The notes beneath the pieces are model-generated. The model saw only the letters and a list, made by a program, of their open reading frames with translations. It was not told where the DNA came from and searched no databases. From contig NZ_JACLZF010000002.1 of the NCBI RefSeq assembly GCF_014243345.1, forward strand, positions 124,001 through 188,000: a stretch of 64,000 bases of DNA. Direction: 5' to 3'. Of the stretch, positions 8,905-17,627 are shown piece after piece. Origin of the DNA: Robiginitalea sp. SC105 (lineage in GTDB: Bacteria > Bacteroidota > Bacteroidia > Flavobacteriales > Flavobacteriaceae). Both the position numbers and the translations under genes were made by a program. Within the stretch, counting starts at the first letter, position 1. Each line of letters opens with the position of its first letter.

Positions 8905-9586
8905 GCAACCCGTTACCGATGTGTTTTTTGACCTGGACCACACCCTGTGGGACTTTGAGCGGAATTCGGAACTCACCTACCGCCGGATCTTCCGGGATGC
9001 GGGCCTTCAGGTGGATATCCCGGCCTTCCTGCAGGTTTACATCCCCCTGAATTTTGAGCTCTGGAAGGCGTACCGGGAGGGCAGGATCGGATCCCGGGAA
9101 CTTCGGTATACCCGGCTTCGCAGCGTTTTTGAGAAATTGGGCATGGCGGTGGGGGACCAGCAGATCGAATGGCTTTCAGAGGCGTATATCGAATTTTTAT
9201 CCACCCACACATACCTGATGCCGGATGCGGAGGACATCCTGGGTTACCTGAGCGGGAAATACCGGTTGCATATTATTACCAACGGTTTTGGGGAAGTGCA
9301 ATATAAAAAGCTCAGGAATAGCCGGATTGACGGGTATTTCACCGAGGTAATCCACTCAGAGCGGGCCGGTGTGAAAAAGCCGGATCCGAAAATATTCCGG
9401 CTCGCACTGGAACTGGCCGGTATCGGGGCGCGGCAGGCTGTGATGATCGGGGACAGCCTGGAGGCGGACATCCTTGGTGCACGGGCGGTGGGCTTTCAGA
9501 CCATTCACTTCAATGTGCACGGGGATGCTGTCGGGGCTGCGGGGCCGGTGATCCACGGCCTCAGGGAAATAAAATCCTATTTATAG
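8897..9586 (+). CDS. YjjG-family HAD pyrimidine nucleotidase
   Basis: The ATG at 8897, inside the end of the previous gene, gives 229 residues starting MLEQPVTDVFFDLDHTLWDF. HAD motif 1 is DLDHTLWD, motif 2 TNGF, motif 3 Lys in KKPDPKIF, and motif 4 GDSLEADI. A helical cap follows motif 1. YjjG-type enzymes dephosphorylate non-canonical pyrimidine nucleotides in the cytoplasm; the exact substrate is inferred from family. The 8-base overlap implies translational coupling with the DUF7033 gene. Confidence 0.88.
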   Translation: MLEQPVTDVFFDLDHTLWDFERNSELTYRRIFRDAGLQVDIPAFLQVYIPLNFELWKAYREGRIGSRELRYTRLRSVFEKLGMAVGDQQIEWLSEAYIEFLSTHTYLMPDAEDILGYLSGKYRLHIITNGFGEVQYKKLRNSRIDGYFTEVIHSERAGVKKPDPKIFRLALELAGIGARQAVMIGDSLEADILGARAVGFQTIHFNVHGDAVGAAGPVIHGLREIKSYL

Positions 9587-9652
9587 AGTTATTCATTAAG
9601 AACGGAGATCGTATGCCGCCGGCTTCGGCGTAATACAGGTAATCCATTTGCT

Positions 9653-10207
9653 ATGAATTTCAAGGGAATCCTTTTGCGGATGGGCATCCTGGTATGGGCA
9701 GTCCTGCCTGCCGGGTGTGCCGAAGAACAGGATTTTGACCAGTATCAGGACCTGAATGTGACTCCTACGGTGGAGGCGAGCATGCTCTATGTGGAAGCCC
9801 CGGAACGGATCATCAACCAGATAACCGATATAAGTTTTGTCCAGCAGACCTTCAATTTTGATGCGTTTGCCGAAAACTTCGTGGCCGAGCGGGTCCTGGA
9901 CGGGGTGGTCACGTACGAACTGGAAAATACCACCAGCAAACCCCTGGATATCCGTTTCGAATACCTGGATGACGCCGACAACGTGCTGGACACGGAGACG
10001 TTCGCCGTTCCTGCGGCACCTACTGCCGTCCTGCGACGGGAGGTGGCCTATGGGGGAATGGGAAACCGCAGTATCGACATTATCCGCAACACCTCTGCAA
10101 TCCGCCTGAGTGCCGCCAACCTGGGGGATAATACCAGTGTATCCAGCATTCCGGACCCGAAGGTGATCCTCAGGTCCAGTGCCAAATTCCGGATTCGTTT
10201 AAAATGA
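9653..10207 (+). CDS. Predicted lipoprotein of unknown function
   Basis: 184 residues with a lipoprotein signal ending LPAGC (Cys22) followed by acidic residues, which suggests outer-membrane sorting. The remainder is beta-rich, with alternating strands such as VVTYELENTTSKPLDIRFEY typical of an immunoglobulin-like sandwich. No enzymatic motif. It overlaps the following barrel gene by ATGA, so the two are translationally coupled and probably act together at the outer membrane. Confidence 0.75.
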   Translation: MNFKGILLRMGILVWAVLPAGCAEEQDFDQYQDLNVTPTVEASMLYVEAPERIINQITDISFVQQTFNFDAFAENFVAERVLDGVVTYELENTTSKPLDIRFEYLDDADNVLDTETFAVPAAPTAVLRREVAYGGMGNRSIDIIRNTSAIRLSAANLGDNTSVSSIPDPKVILRSSAKFRIRLK

Positions 10208-11667
10208 AAGGCCTGCGGATGGCAGCCTTGTTCTGTATTGCCTGCACGGGCCTGATGCCGGGGCAAAACAGGCAGTTACTCTATGATTTTACCGAAATCC
10301 CGCAGGCGCTGCTGGTCAACCCGGGGGCGGTTGCCGGGTATCAATGGTATGCCGGGGTCCCCCTCCTTTCGGGTATCTCGGTACAGGCGGGATCCAGCGG
10401 TATCAGCGTGGATGACCTCTTTGCCAATGACGGCCTGGATATCAATGACAAGGTCAGGGACCGGGCCGTTTACGGGATGGATACCCGGGACGAATTCAGC
10501 ACCACCTACCAGGTGGAGTTGCTGAGCGGTGGGTTCAGGAGCCGCTCCCGCCCGTCCGACTTTTATTCCTTTGGGATCTATCACGAATGGGACATGATCC
10601 TGTACTGGCCCCGGGACCTGGCGATCCTCGCCTGGGAAGGTAATGCGGACCAACTGGGAAGGCGGTTTAACCTGGGCCACCTGAAAACCCGGGGAGAACT
10701 CCTGAATGTATTCCACTTTGGCGTCAACCGACAAGTAGACAACCGCTGGACGTTAGGGGCACGTGCGAAAATCTATTCCGGGATCCTGCATTACCGCAGC
10801 TCCCGGAATACCGGCTATTTCCTTACTGAGGAGGGGGAAAACAACCTGGTTGCCAATTCGATAGATGCAGACATGCGCCTGCAGACCTCAGGGTTTGAGG
10901 GGCTCAGGCAAATCCTGGACGACGACACGGCAGACCAGTTTCCGGCCCTGCGCAGCCACCTGGTCCGGCGGGGCTTTTTCGGGGGTGACCTCGGGGTGGG
11001 CCTGGACCTGGGATTTACGTATTCCCTGACCAACAGGCTGGTGGTCACGGGCAGCCTGCTGGACCTCGGGCTCATGGTCTACCACACGGATACCAGGAAT
11101 TTTTCGCTTCGCGGGGCGGCTACTGTTGAAGGGGTTGAGGTAATCCTGCCGGAAGCCCTGGCCGACCCCGACCGGGATTTCTGGCAGGACCTGGTGGATG
11201 AAGTTGAGGCACTGGTCCCATTTGAGGAAGATTCAAGGGCTTTTGTCGGCTTCAGGCCCACCAAGCTCTACGGTTCCATCCGATACAATTGGGGGCAGCC
11301 GCAATCGGGGCCGGTACCCGAGCCCTGTGACTGCGATTACAGGACAGGGGGAGCAGCTGGCCGGCAAATATCCGGGTACCGGAACGCCGTGGGCGCCCAA
11401 TTGTTTGCCATCAACCGGCCAAGGGGCCCGCAGGCGGCCCTGACGGCTTTCTATCTCCGGCGGGTTGGCAACTGGCTTGCCCTGAAGGCTACGTATACGG
11501 CGGATAAGTTCACCCTTTCCAACCTGGGCCTGGGGATGCAGTTCCAGGCCGGGCCCGTGCAGGCATACCTGCTGGCGGATAACCTGTTGGGCTATCGGAA
11601 CCTGGCGGGCAGCCGCTACGCCTCTTTCCAGTTCGGATTAAATATCCTATCTTGGAAACGCAATTGA
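10204..11667 (+). CDS. DUF5723-type outer-membrane beta-barrel protein
   Basis: 487 residues with a cleavable signal peptide (residues 1-21, ending near MPGQNRQ). The body is Gly/aromatic-rich and strand-alternating, as in outer-membrane barrels, with an NPG motif near 38 (LLVNPGAVAG) seen in DUF5723 and PorV-like proteins. The last residues (FGLNILSWKRN) resemble a final barrel strand. Function unknown. It is coupled by a 4-base overlap to the lipoprotein upstream and is 10 bases from a secreted protein downstream. Confidence 0.75.
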   Translation: MKGLRMAALFCIACTGLMPGQNRQLLYDFTEIPQALLVNPGAVAGYQWYAGVPLLSGISVQAGSSGISVDDLFANDGLDINDKVRDRAVYGMDTRDEFSTTYQVELLSGGFRSRSRPSDFYSFGIYHEWDMILYWPRDLAILAWEGNADQLGRRFNLGHLKTRGELLNVFHFGVNRQVDNRWTLGARAKIYSGILHYRSSRNTGYFLTEEGENNLVANSIDADMRLQTSGFEGLRQILDDDTADQFPALRSHLVRRGFFGGDLGVGLDLGFTYSLTNRLVVTGSLLDLGLMVYHTDTRNFSLRGAATVEGVEVILPEALADPDRDFWQDLVDEVEALVPFEEDSRAFVGFRPTKLYGSIRYNWGQPQSGPVPEPCDCDYRTGGAAGRQISGYRNAVGAQLFAINRPRGPQAALTAFYLRRVGNWLALKATYTADKFTLSNLGLGMQFQAGPVQAYLLADNLLGYRNLAGSRYASFQFGLNILSWKRN

Positions 11668-11677
11668 GAATCCATAT

Positions 11678-12610
11678 ATGTTACTGAAAATAAGCGCTTT
11701 CCTGATCTGTGCCAGTTGTTTTTTTACCGGCCGGGCCCAGTTCAATTCGTATAAATACATGGTGGTCCCGACGCGTTTCGAGGACTTCCGGAAGACCAAC
11801 CAGCACCAGACGAGCACCATCCTGAAGTATTACCTGGTCGAAAAGGGGTTGCCGGCCGTTTACGATGCCCAGCAACCAAAGGAAATCAAGGTCGACCCCT
11901 GCCAGGCCGCCTATGTCAACCTCCGGGACGAGTCCGGCATGTTCCAGACCCGCGTGGTCGTGGAATTCTCGGATTGCGAGGGGAATATCCTGCTGGAAAC
12001 CAGGCAGGGTTCCAGCAAGATCAAGGACTATGATTCGGCGTATAAGGAAGCCATTGCCGATGCCCTGGAGTCCCTTTCGGGCGTAAAATACACCTATAAT
12101 CCGCCGGCAACAGCCGGCGGGGACCCTGCGGTTGCGGCTTCCGCTTCCGTGGCTGCAACCAGGGCTGACGTGGCGGATTCACCCAGCCGGGAGATGCCTG
12201 TTGAAGAAGAAGCCCAAACCGGGATGGCCGAGGCCCTCGATGTTGCCCGGGATGCCGTGCCCGAGGGCAGGGAAAGCCCCGCTGCGGCTGGAGGGAACCC
12301 CGCGGCATCGACTGCGATGGCAGTGGCCGCAGGGGGAAGTTCCGCTGCTGCGCCCGCGAATGCCGTTGCCGACCAGAAAACCGCTCCGGCAGATTTGTTG
12401 TATGCCCAGGAAATTGAAAATGGTTACCAGCTGGTGGACAGTACGCCAAAAGTCCGGATGAAACTGATGGAAACCTCCCAGCCGGACCGTTTTATCGCCC
12501 TGGTCGACGGGCAGCCCAAGGGGATGGTTTACCAGCAGGGAACCCAATGGGTTCACGAATTCTACGAAGCGGGTGAGCTGCGAACTGAAGCACTCCAGAT
12601 AAAATTCTGA
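11678..12610 (+). CDS. Secreted protein with Ala-rich linker, unknown function
   Basis: 310 residues with a signal peptide (residues 1-20, cleavage near GRAQF). A conserved-looking N-terminal domain (about 21-132) ends at the DSAYKEAIADALESLSG helix. Next is a low-complexity Ala/Gly/Val/Pro stretch, about 140-245. A C-terminal domain (about 248-310; YQLVDSTPKVRMKLMETS, MVYQQGTQWVHEFY) follows. No enzyme family recognised. Probably periplasmic; the flexible middle could bridge two envelope partners. Third gene of the set starting at 9653. Confidence 0.7.
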   Translation: MLLKISAFLICASCFFTGRAQFNSYKYMVVPTRFEDFRKTNQHQTSTILKYYLVEKGLPAVYDAQQPKEIKVDPCQAAYVNLRDESGMFQTRVVVEFSDCEGNILLETRQGSSKIKDYDSAYKEAIADALESLSGVKYTYNPPATAGGDPAVAASASVAATRADVADSPSREMPVEEEAQTGMAEALDVARDAVPEGRESPAAAGGNPAASTAMAVAAGGSSAAAPANAVADQKTAPADLLYAQEIENGYQLVDSTPKVRMKLMETSQPDRFIALVDGQPKGMVYQQGTQWVHEFYEAGELRTEALQIKF

Positions 12611-12634
12611 ACGGCATCATTCGATGCCCGTTAT

Positions 12635-13918
12635 TTATTTACCGAAATCGTATTTATCCTTCCAACGGGACTGGAGGAAATCCTTCAGGGAGGCTTCCCT
12701 TGGGTTATTGCCGGGTTGGTAGAAGCCGGTGCCGGAGAGGTCGTCCGGGAGGAATTCCATTTGGGCAAAATTCCCCGGGTGGTCGTGGGCATACCGGTAC
12801 TCGGAACCATAGCCCAGGTCCTTCATTAGCTTGGTGGGGGCATTGCGCAACGGCAGGGGTACCGGGAGGTCGCCTGTCCGGCCAACGGCATCCATGGCAG
12901 CCTGGATGGCCGTATAACTGCTGTTGCTCTTGGGGGAAGTTGCCAGGTATACCGCGCACTGACTCAGGATGATCCGGGCCTCCGGGTGCCCGATGACCTG
13001 TACGGCCTGGAAGGTGGCATTGGCCATCACCAGGGCCGTGGGGTTGGCCAGCCCGATATCCTCAGAGGCGGATATGACCATGCGCCTGGCAATGAATTTT
13101 ACGTCTTCCCCACCGGCGACCATACGGGCAAGCCAGTAGACGGCGGCATTGGGGTCGCTCCCCCGGATCGATTTGATGAAGGCCGAGATGATATCGTAAT
13201 GCTGTTCCCCTGTTTTGTCGTACCGGGCCGGTTGGTTCTGTACCAGTTCGGTTACCCGCTGGTCGGTGACCACCACAGGGTCCGATTCGGATGCGGCAAC
13301 CACGAGCTCAAAAATATTGAGGAGCTTCCGCCCGTCCCCCCCGGACAGCCGCAACAGGGCGTCGGTTTCCTTTAATTCGATCTTCCGGGATTGCAGCCAG
13401 GAATCGTGTTCCATGGCGCGGTGCAGCAGATTCAGCAGATCGTCCCGGCCGAAGGATTCCAGGGTATATACCTGGCAGCGGGAGAGCAGGGCGGGGATTA
13501 CCTCGAAGCTCGGGTTTTCGGTAGTTGCGCCTATTAGGGTTACCCATCCCTTTTCAACGGCTGCCAGGAGGGAATCCTGCTGGGATTTACTGAAGCGGTG
13601 GATTTCATCTATAAACAGGATGGGGTTCCGGGTAGTGAACAGGCCTCCGCTCTGCCGGGCTTTGTCGATCACCTCCCGCACGTCCTTCACCCCGCTGTTA
13701 ATGGCCGAGAGCGTATAAAAAGGGCGGCCGCTCTCCTCTGCGATGATGTGGGCCAGGGTGGTTTTACCGGTACCCGGCGGGCCCCACAATATCAGGGAGG
13801 GAATAGTGCCTGTCCGGATTTGCCGAGTCAGCGCTCCTTCCGGTCCCACCAGGTGGGACTGGCTTAGGTAGGCTTCCAGTTTCCGGGGTCTGACGCGTTC
13901 TGCTAGCGGCTCGTTCAT
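12635..13918 (-). CDS. rarA: Replication-associated recombination AAA ATPase
   Basis: The 427-residue clamp-loader-like ATPase starts MNEPLAERVRPRKLEAYLSQ. Walker A is GPPGTGKTT near 47, Walker B LFIDEIHRFSKSQQD, sensor 1 GATTENPSFEV, and the arginine-finger region LLSRCQVY. RarA/MgsA acts at stalled replication forks, with RecA and SSB in studied species. The C-terminal tetramerisation part (MVAGGEDVKFIARRMVI) is complete. Convergent with the secreted-protein gene at 11678. Confidence 0.95.
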   Translation of the reverse strand: MNEPLAERVRPRKLEAYLSQSHLVGPEGALTRQIRTGTIPSLILWGPPGTGKTTLAHIIAEESGRPFYTLSAINSGVKDVREVIDKARQSGGLFTTRNPILFIDEIHRFSKSQQDSLLAAVEKGWVTLIGATTENPSFEVIPALLSRCQVYTLESFGRDDLLNLLHRAMEHDSWLQSRKIELKETDALLRLSGGDGRKLLNIFELVVAASESDPVVVTDQRVTELVQNQPARYDKTGEQHYDIISAFIKSIRGSDPNAAVYWLARMVAGGEDVKFIARRMVISASEDIGLANPTALVMANATFQAVQVIGHPEARIILSQCAVYLATSPKSNSSYTAIQAAMDAVGRTGDLPVPLPLRNAPTKLMKDLGYGSEYRYAHDHPGNFAQMEFLPDDLSGTGFYQPGNNPREASLKDFLQSRWKDKYDFGK

Positions 13919-14009
13919 ACCGTAAAAATACTATAATTGGCAGGAAAGGGGCAGCCGGTAGACCAGGATTTTCAGGTGGTGGGCAGGTAATTTAGTAACT
14001 TGGCATCCA

Positions 14010-14882
14010 ATGTCTGAGGTCCAACATTTTCGGTATTCCGGCCGGGTAATTACCGTCCCCCTGGGTTTGGTGCTGGGCATTTGGAGCGTTTATATGCTCG
14101 AACTGCGCCTGGGCCTGAACCTGAATTCCTGGGGAATTTACCCCAGGGACCTGCAGGGGTTACGGGGCGTCTTCACCAGCCCCTGGATACACGGGTCCCT
14201 GGATCACCTGTACAACAATACGCTGCCCCTGGCCATCCTCACGGCCGCGCTCTTCTATTTTTACAGGCCCATCGCCTGGCGTACGCTCATTTGGGGGACG
14301 CTGCTTACCGGGATCCTTACATGGTGCATTGGCAGGCCTTCCTACCACATCGGGGCCAGCGGGGTCATTTATTTGCTGGCGAGCTTTATCTTTTTCAAAG
14401 GCATCCTCACCCGACATTACCGCCTGGTGGCGCTTTCACTGGGGGTGGTGTTCCTTTACGGCAGCCTGCTTTGGTACATATTCCCCGTCAAGGAGGGCAT
14501 TTCCTGGGAAGGGCACCTGAGCGGGGCCGTCAGCGGGCTCATTTTTGCGGCACTATTGCGGGTACGCCTGCCGTCCCCCCCGAAATACGACTGGGAACGG
14601 GAGGATTACCGGGAAGATGACGATCCCTTTATGCAGCATTTTGACCGGGATGGAAATTTCATCGAGACACCGGGAGCATCCGATGAGGGGCCGGCTGCAT
14701 GGGAAGCAGAGGCCTCGACGGGAGTCGGAAATATCGCTGGCGGGGCCAGGACCTCCACAGGAGCCGGAAATGCCTCAGAACCGGACCAAAACAAGGGGGA
14801 GGGCGGCTCCCGGAGTGGAGGAGGCGTCCGCATTCGGTACCATTACCGCACGGACAGGGACTCCGGGTCTTCTCCGGAATAG
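14010..14882 (+). CDS. Rhomboid-family intramembrane serine protease
   Basis: 290 residues. Six hydrophobic segments fill residues 10-190. The catalytic serine is in GASGVIYLL near 117, the catalytic histidine in EGHLSGAVSG near 170, and an HLYNN asparagine motif lies in an early helix. The roughly 100-residue C-terminal tail is hydrophilic and low in complexity (acidic, then Gly/Ser/Thr-rich, ending basic), probably cytoplasmic and disordered. Cleaves transmembrane proteins; substrates unknown. Confidence 0.88.
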   Translation: MSEVQHFRYSGRVITVPLGLVLGIWSVYMLELRLGLNLNSWGIYPRDLQGLRGVFTSPWIHGSLDHLYNNTLPLAILTAALFYFYRPIAWRTLIWGTLLTGILTWCIGRPSYHIGASGVIYLLASFIFFKGILTRHYRLVALSLGVVFLYGSLLWYIFPVKEGISWEGHLSGAVSGLIFAALLRVRLPSPPKYDWEREDYREDDDPFMQHFDRDGNFIETPGASDEGPAAWEAEASTGVGNIAGGARTSTGAGNASEPDQNKGEGGSRSGGGVRIRYHYRTDRDSGSSPE

Positions 14883-14916
14883 GGGCCCTGCCCGGGCATT
14901 CGGGGCGCAGCGATAC

Positions 14917-15654
14917 CTATCCCAGGCGCTGCCTGAGGGCCTCGAAGAGGAAGACGCCGCTGGCAACCGAAACATTCAGGGATTCGATAGTGCCCTGCAT
15001 CGGCAGCCGCGCCTGCTGGTCGCAAAGTTTCAACAGGGACGGGTTGATCCCCCTGTCTTCCGAACCCATGAGTACTGCCAGGGGCCCTGTCAGGTCTGTT
15101 TCGTACAGGGTCTTGCCGGCTTTTTCCGTGGCGGCAACAATCCGCACCCCGCAGGCCTGGAGGTAATAGATGGCGTCTTTGAGGTGCGGGCATCTGGAAA
15201 TGGGCAGATTAAACGCAGCTCCTGCCGACGTTTTTATGGTATCGGCGGAAACCGGCGCACTTCCGCTGGCCGGCAGGAACAGGCCATCGAGTCCCGCGCA
15301 TTCGGCAGAGCGTATGATGGCACCCAGGTTGCGCACGTCGGACACCCCGTCGAGCAGGAGGAACAAAGGATTGGTTTTCCGGGCCATCACCTCGTCGATC
15401 AATGAGGTGTGATCCCTGTAGGTAATAGGGGAGAGGATCGCTACCACCCCCTGGTGGTTTTTGGAGGCAAAACGCCGAAACCGTTCCGGAGGGACCACGG
15501 TCAGGGTCATCTGGTGTTTTTTGGCCACATCCTGCAGCTGGCGGAACAGGCTGCCGGAAAGGTCCTTTTGCACCAGGATACGTTCCGGGGTCTTGCCGGA
15601 TTCCAGTGCCTCGAGAACGGCCCGGATCCCGAATATTTCCATTTCTTCCTTCAT
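14917..15654 (-). CDS. rlmB: 23S rRNA (guanosine-2'-O)-methyltransferase, RlmB-type
   Basis: The 245-residue SpoU/TrmH-family enzyme has an N-terminal substrate-binding domain (IFGIRAVLEALESGKTPERI). A SPOUT knot domain follows with NLGAIIRSAECAG (motif 1), MGSEDRGI (motif 2) and MQGTIESLNVSVASGV (motif 3). RlmB 2'-O-methylates G2251 of 23S rRNA. The site specificity is inferred from the overall match; other SpoU enzymes are possible. Confidence 0.9.
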   Translation of the reverse strand: MKEEMEIFGIRAVLEALESGKTPERILVQKDLSGSLFRQLQDVAKKHQMTLTVVPPERFRRFASKNHQGVVAILSPITYRDHTSLIDEVMARKTNPLFLLLDGVSDVRNLGAIIRSAECAGLDGLFLPASGSAPVSADTIKTSAGAAFNLPISRCPHLKDAIYYLQACGVRIVAATEKAGKTLYETDLTGPLAVLMGSEDRGINPSLLKLCDQQARLPMQGTIESLNVSVASGVFLFEALRQRLG

Positions 15655-15705
15655 AGTGGCTTTCCCTGCAGGGTTTGGTGAACAGGCGGCAAGTTAAATA
15701 AAAAA

Positions 15706-15729
15706 AGCCATCCGGTTTCGCGGATGGCT
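15706..15729 (-). terminator. Rho-independent terminator after the gene at 15752
   Basis: Perfect 9-bp stem AGCCATCCG/CGGATGGCT with a 6-base loop. On the minus strand it is followed by a T-run (complement of the A-run at 15700-15706). Placed directly after the stop at 15752. Confidence 0.85.
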
Positions 15730-15751
15730 CCTTACATAGTTTATCGTGGCC

Positions 15752-16483
15752 TCATGCCTGTTTGTTCAGGAAACTGAAGACGCGTACCAGGTCTTCTTCC
15801 TGGTTGAGGTTGATATCCTGCTCATCGATAAATTCCTTTAATTTATCCTGCAGGGATTTGTCGAAGGAACGGATAAACCGGTTTTTACGAGTGGGGAGGT
15901 ACTGGGCCACCTTTCCGTCAGGGGTAAAGTAGTAGTACTCGATAAAAAGGGAGAATTTATTCGGGGTAGGCCGTACCAGCGAATTTACGGGCTGCGTACC
16001 CTGGGTAAACTTCACGTTTTTCTTAAAGAGCAGGCTGTATTTGTCCCCGTCCTTGAGGCGGTACAGGTACCCATTGCGCATCTGGTCCTTTTTGTTCTCG
16101 TAGGTCATCAGTGAGAGCTCATTCCCGTTTTCCAGGTCGATGAGGGTCAGTTGCCGCATGGTAGCCAGGGAGCTGACCTCTTCCCCTGCGACCTGGGAGT
16201 CCTTAATCTCGATTTCATCGTTCAGGGCGTTGTGGCGATAGAAAAACTTACCGATTTTTTCATCCCCGAAAAAGATCTCACAGGGCTTGAAATCATCTTC
16301 GATATAGGGGGTGCCGACGGTTTCCAACACACCGGTATTGATCTCCTTTTTATTGCGGAGCTGGTTAAAGAATTCATTCTGGGTGGCGCTGGAGCCATCA
16401 TACCGCAGCTGAACCGGGGCCTGGGCAAAGGCAGTACCCATGAGGGCCAGCATCAGGAAGCTTGATAAAACTGTTTTAATCAT
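15752..16483 (-). CDS. Secreted hypothetical protein
   Basis: The ATG at 16483 gives 243 residues starting with a clear signal peptide (MIKTVLSSFLMLALMGTAFA, cleavage near residue 20); the frame open to 16588 adds an implausible leader. The mature part is mixed alpha/beta with many charged residues and two hydrophobic-strand blocks (FSLFIEYYYFTPDGKVAQYL). No family recognised. Exported, probably periplasmic or surface. Monocistronic, with its own terminator. Confidence 0.72.
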   Translation of the reverse strand: MIKTVLSSFLMLALMGTAFAQAPVQLRYDGSSATQNEFFNQLRNKKEINTGVLETVGTPYIEDDFKPCEIFFGDEKIGKFFYRHNALNDEIEIKDSQVAGEEVSSLATMRQLTLIDLENGNELSLMTYENKKDQMRNGYLYRLKDGDKYSLLFKKNVKFTQGTQPVNSLVRPTPNKFSLFIEYYYFTPDGKVAQYLPTRKNRFIRSFDKSLQDKLKEFIDEQDINLNQEEDLVRVFSFLNKQA

Positions 16484-16613
16484 TTTGAAATATTTAAGGT
16501 GGTAATATAGGGAATTTAAAGAATAACTGGAAGGTCCAATCGAGGGAATACCAAGAACATCTGTTGTCAGAAAACAAAGAAAAATCAAGGTTCCTTACAA
16601 GCGGCCTAATAAA

Positions 16614-16645
16614 AAAGCTCCCTGCCGAAAAAGGGAGGGAGCTTT
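16614..16645 (-). terminator. Rho-independent terminator of the SusCD operon
   Basis: 10-bp stem AAAGCTCCCT/AGGGAGCTTT around a 12-base loop, followed on the minus strand by a U-run. Located 26 bases after the last gene of the SusC-SusD-lipoprotein operon. Confidence 0.8.
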
Positions 16646-16670
16646 AAAAATATAGATTGGTCTGCGACTA

Positions 16671-17615
16671 TCAGAAGGTGTCGTTACAGTAGTCCAGATC
16701 GATAGGACCAGCTGATGAACCGGGTGAATAATTCGCAAGTACATTTCCGGTGGGCGAGGTAATGGTAAAAGCAATCTCACCATAAAAATCTCCCGGGAAC
16801 GTAGCGACCATAGAGCTGGTACCTTCCGGAACCGTAATGGTTGCAGTACCCTGCGAAGGCACAGATCCGGCTACATCATTGGGATCCTCCACACAACCCG
16901 GACGGGGTCCGTAGTCGGAGCAAAGCGATACTTCAAATACAGTACCATCGTTCAGCTCAAAGGTGATTCCGGAACCACCGCCTCCGGAGGATGTCTGCCA
17001 GCCGTCACCGTAGGTATCTTCCATGTCAATTGTCCAGACGCCAGGTTGTGGCGGACAAACAACCAGTGATACATAGTTGTAGGGAGAAGAATAAAACCCT
17101 CCTACAGCCGAAACGTTACCGTTGGCATCACCGGGCCCGAAGGTCCGGCCATCGGTAAGGGTTACCGTCCACTCCAGGGTGAAGCGGTCTCCTCCGGTAA
17201 TTTGAGAAGCATTCAACCCAAATAGTGTCAAGGCATCCCCAAGTGTATATTCCACAGTGGTGATCGGCAGGCCGAAATCACTTACTTCGAAATCATCCGG
17301 AGTAAGGGTCGGACCAAGTTGGAGAGGTCCTACGGATTCATCGGCCCCATCGGTGTCATCATTATCTGTGTAGGTAAGGAAAACATCCACTGATGCCAGC
17401 TCCGAAGGGTCCTGGCCATCGAATTCGAAGGTCACAGAGGCACTGGAAGAGGTGTCATTTTTGTTGATGGCACCACCCGTGGTATTTGTGATCCGCAGGA
17501 AGGCTCCGGTCTGGAGCTCCGCCTCAACGATATCGATTACTTTGTCATCGCTGCTACAACCCAAGAGGGCGAGTACCAGAGATGCAGTTAGAAACTTATT
17601 TATTGCTTTTTTCAT
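16671..17615 (-). CDS. SusCD-associated surface lipoprotein
   Basis: 314 residues with lipobox LALLGC (Cys20) followed by SSDDK, a surface-type lipoprotein signal. The N-terminal half is Ig-like and Asp-rich. Near residues 195-202 is DMEDTYGDGWQ, a motif I associate with short beta domains in secreted flavobacterial proteins, followed by a Cys-containing strand region (VSLCSDYGPRPGCVED). It is the third gene after susC and susD, 12 bases from susD, the place SusE/F-like accessory binders occupy. The ligand is unknown. Confidence 0.75.
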   Translation of the reverse strand: MKKAINKFLTASLVLALLGCSSDDKVIDIVEAELQTGAFLRITNTTGGAINKNDTSSSASVTFEFDGQDPSELASVDVFLTYTDNDDTDGADESVGPLQLGPTLTPDDFEVSDFGLPITTVEYTLGDALTLFGLNASQITGGDRFTLEWTVTLTDGRTFGPGDANGNVSAVGGFYSSPYNYVSLVVCPPQPGVWTIDMEDTYGDGWQTSSGGGGSGITFELNDGTVFEVSLCSDYGPRPGCVEDPNDVAGSVPSQGTATITVPEGTSSMVATFPGDFYGEIAFTITSPTGNVLANYSPGSSAGPIDLDYCNDTF

Positions 17616-17627
17616 TGCAGTTGTTTT

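Noticed and set aside
12610-12632. Imperfect hairpin between the gene at 11678 and rarA
   Set aside because: Short stem with a bulge and only a mixed T/A tract; too weak to call a terminator.
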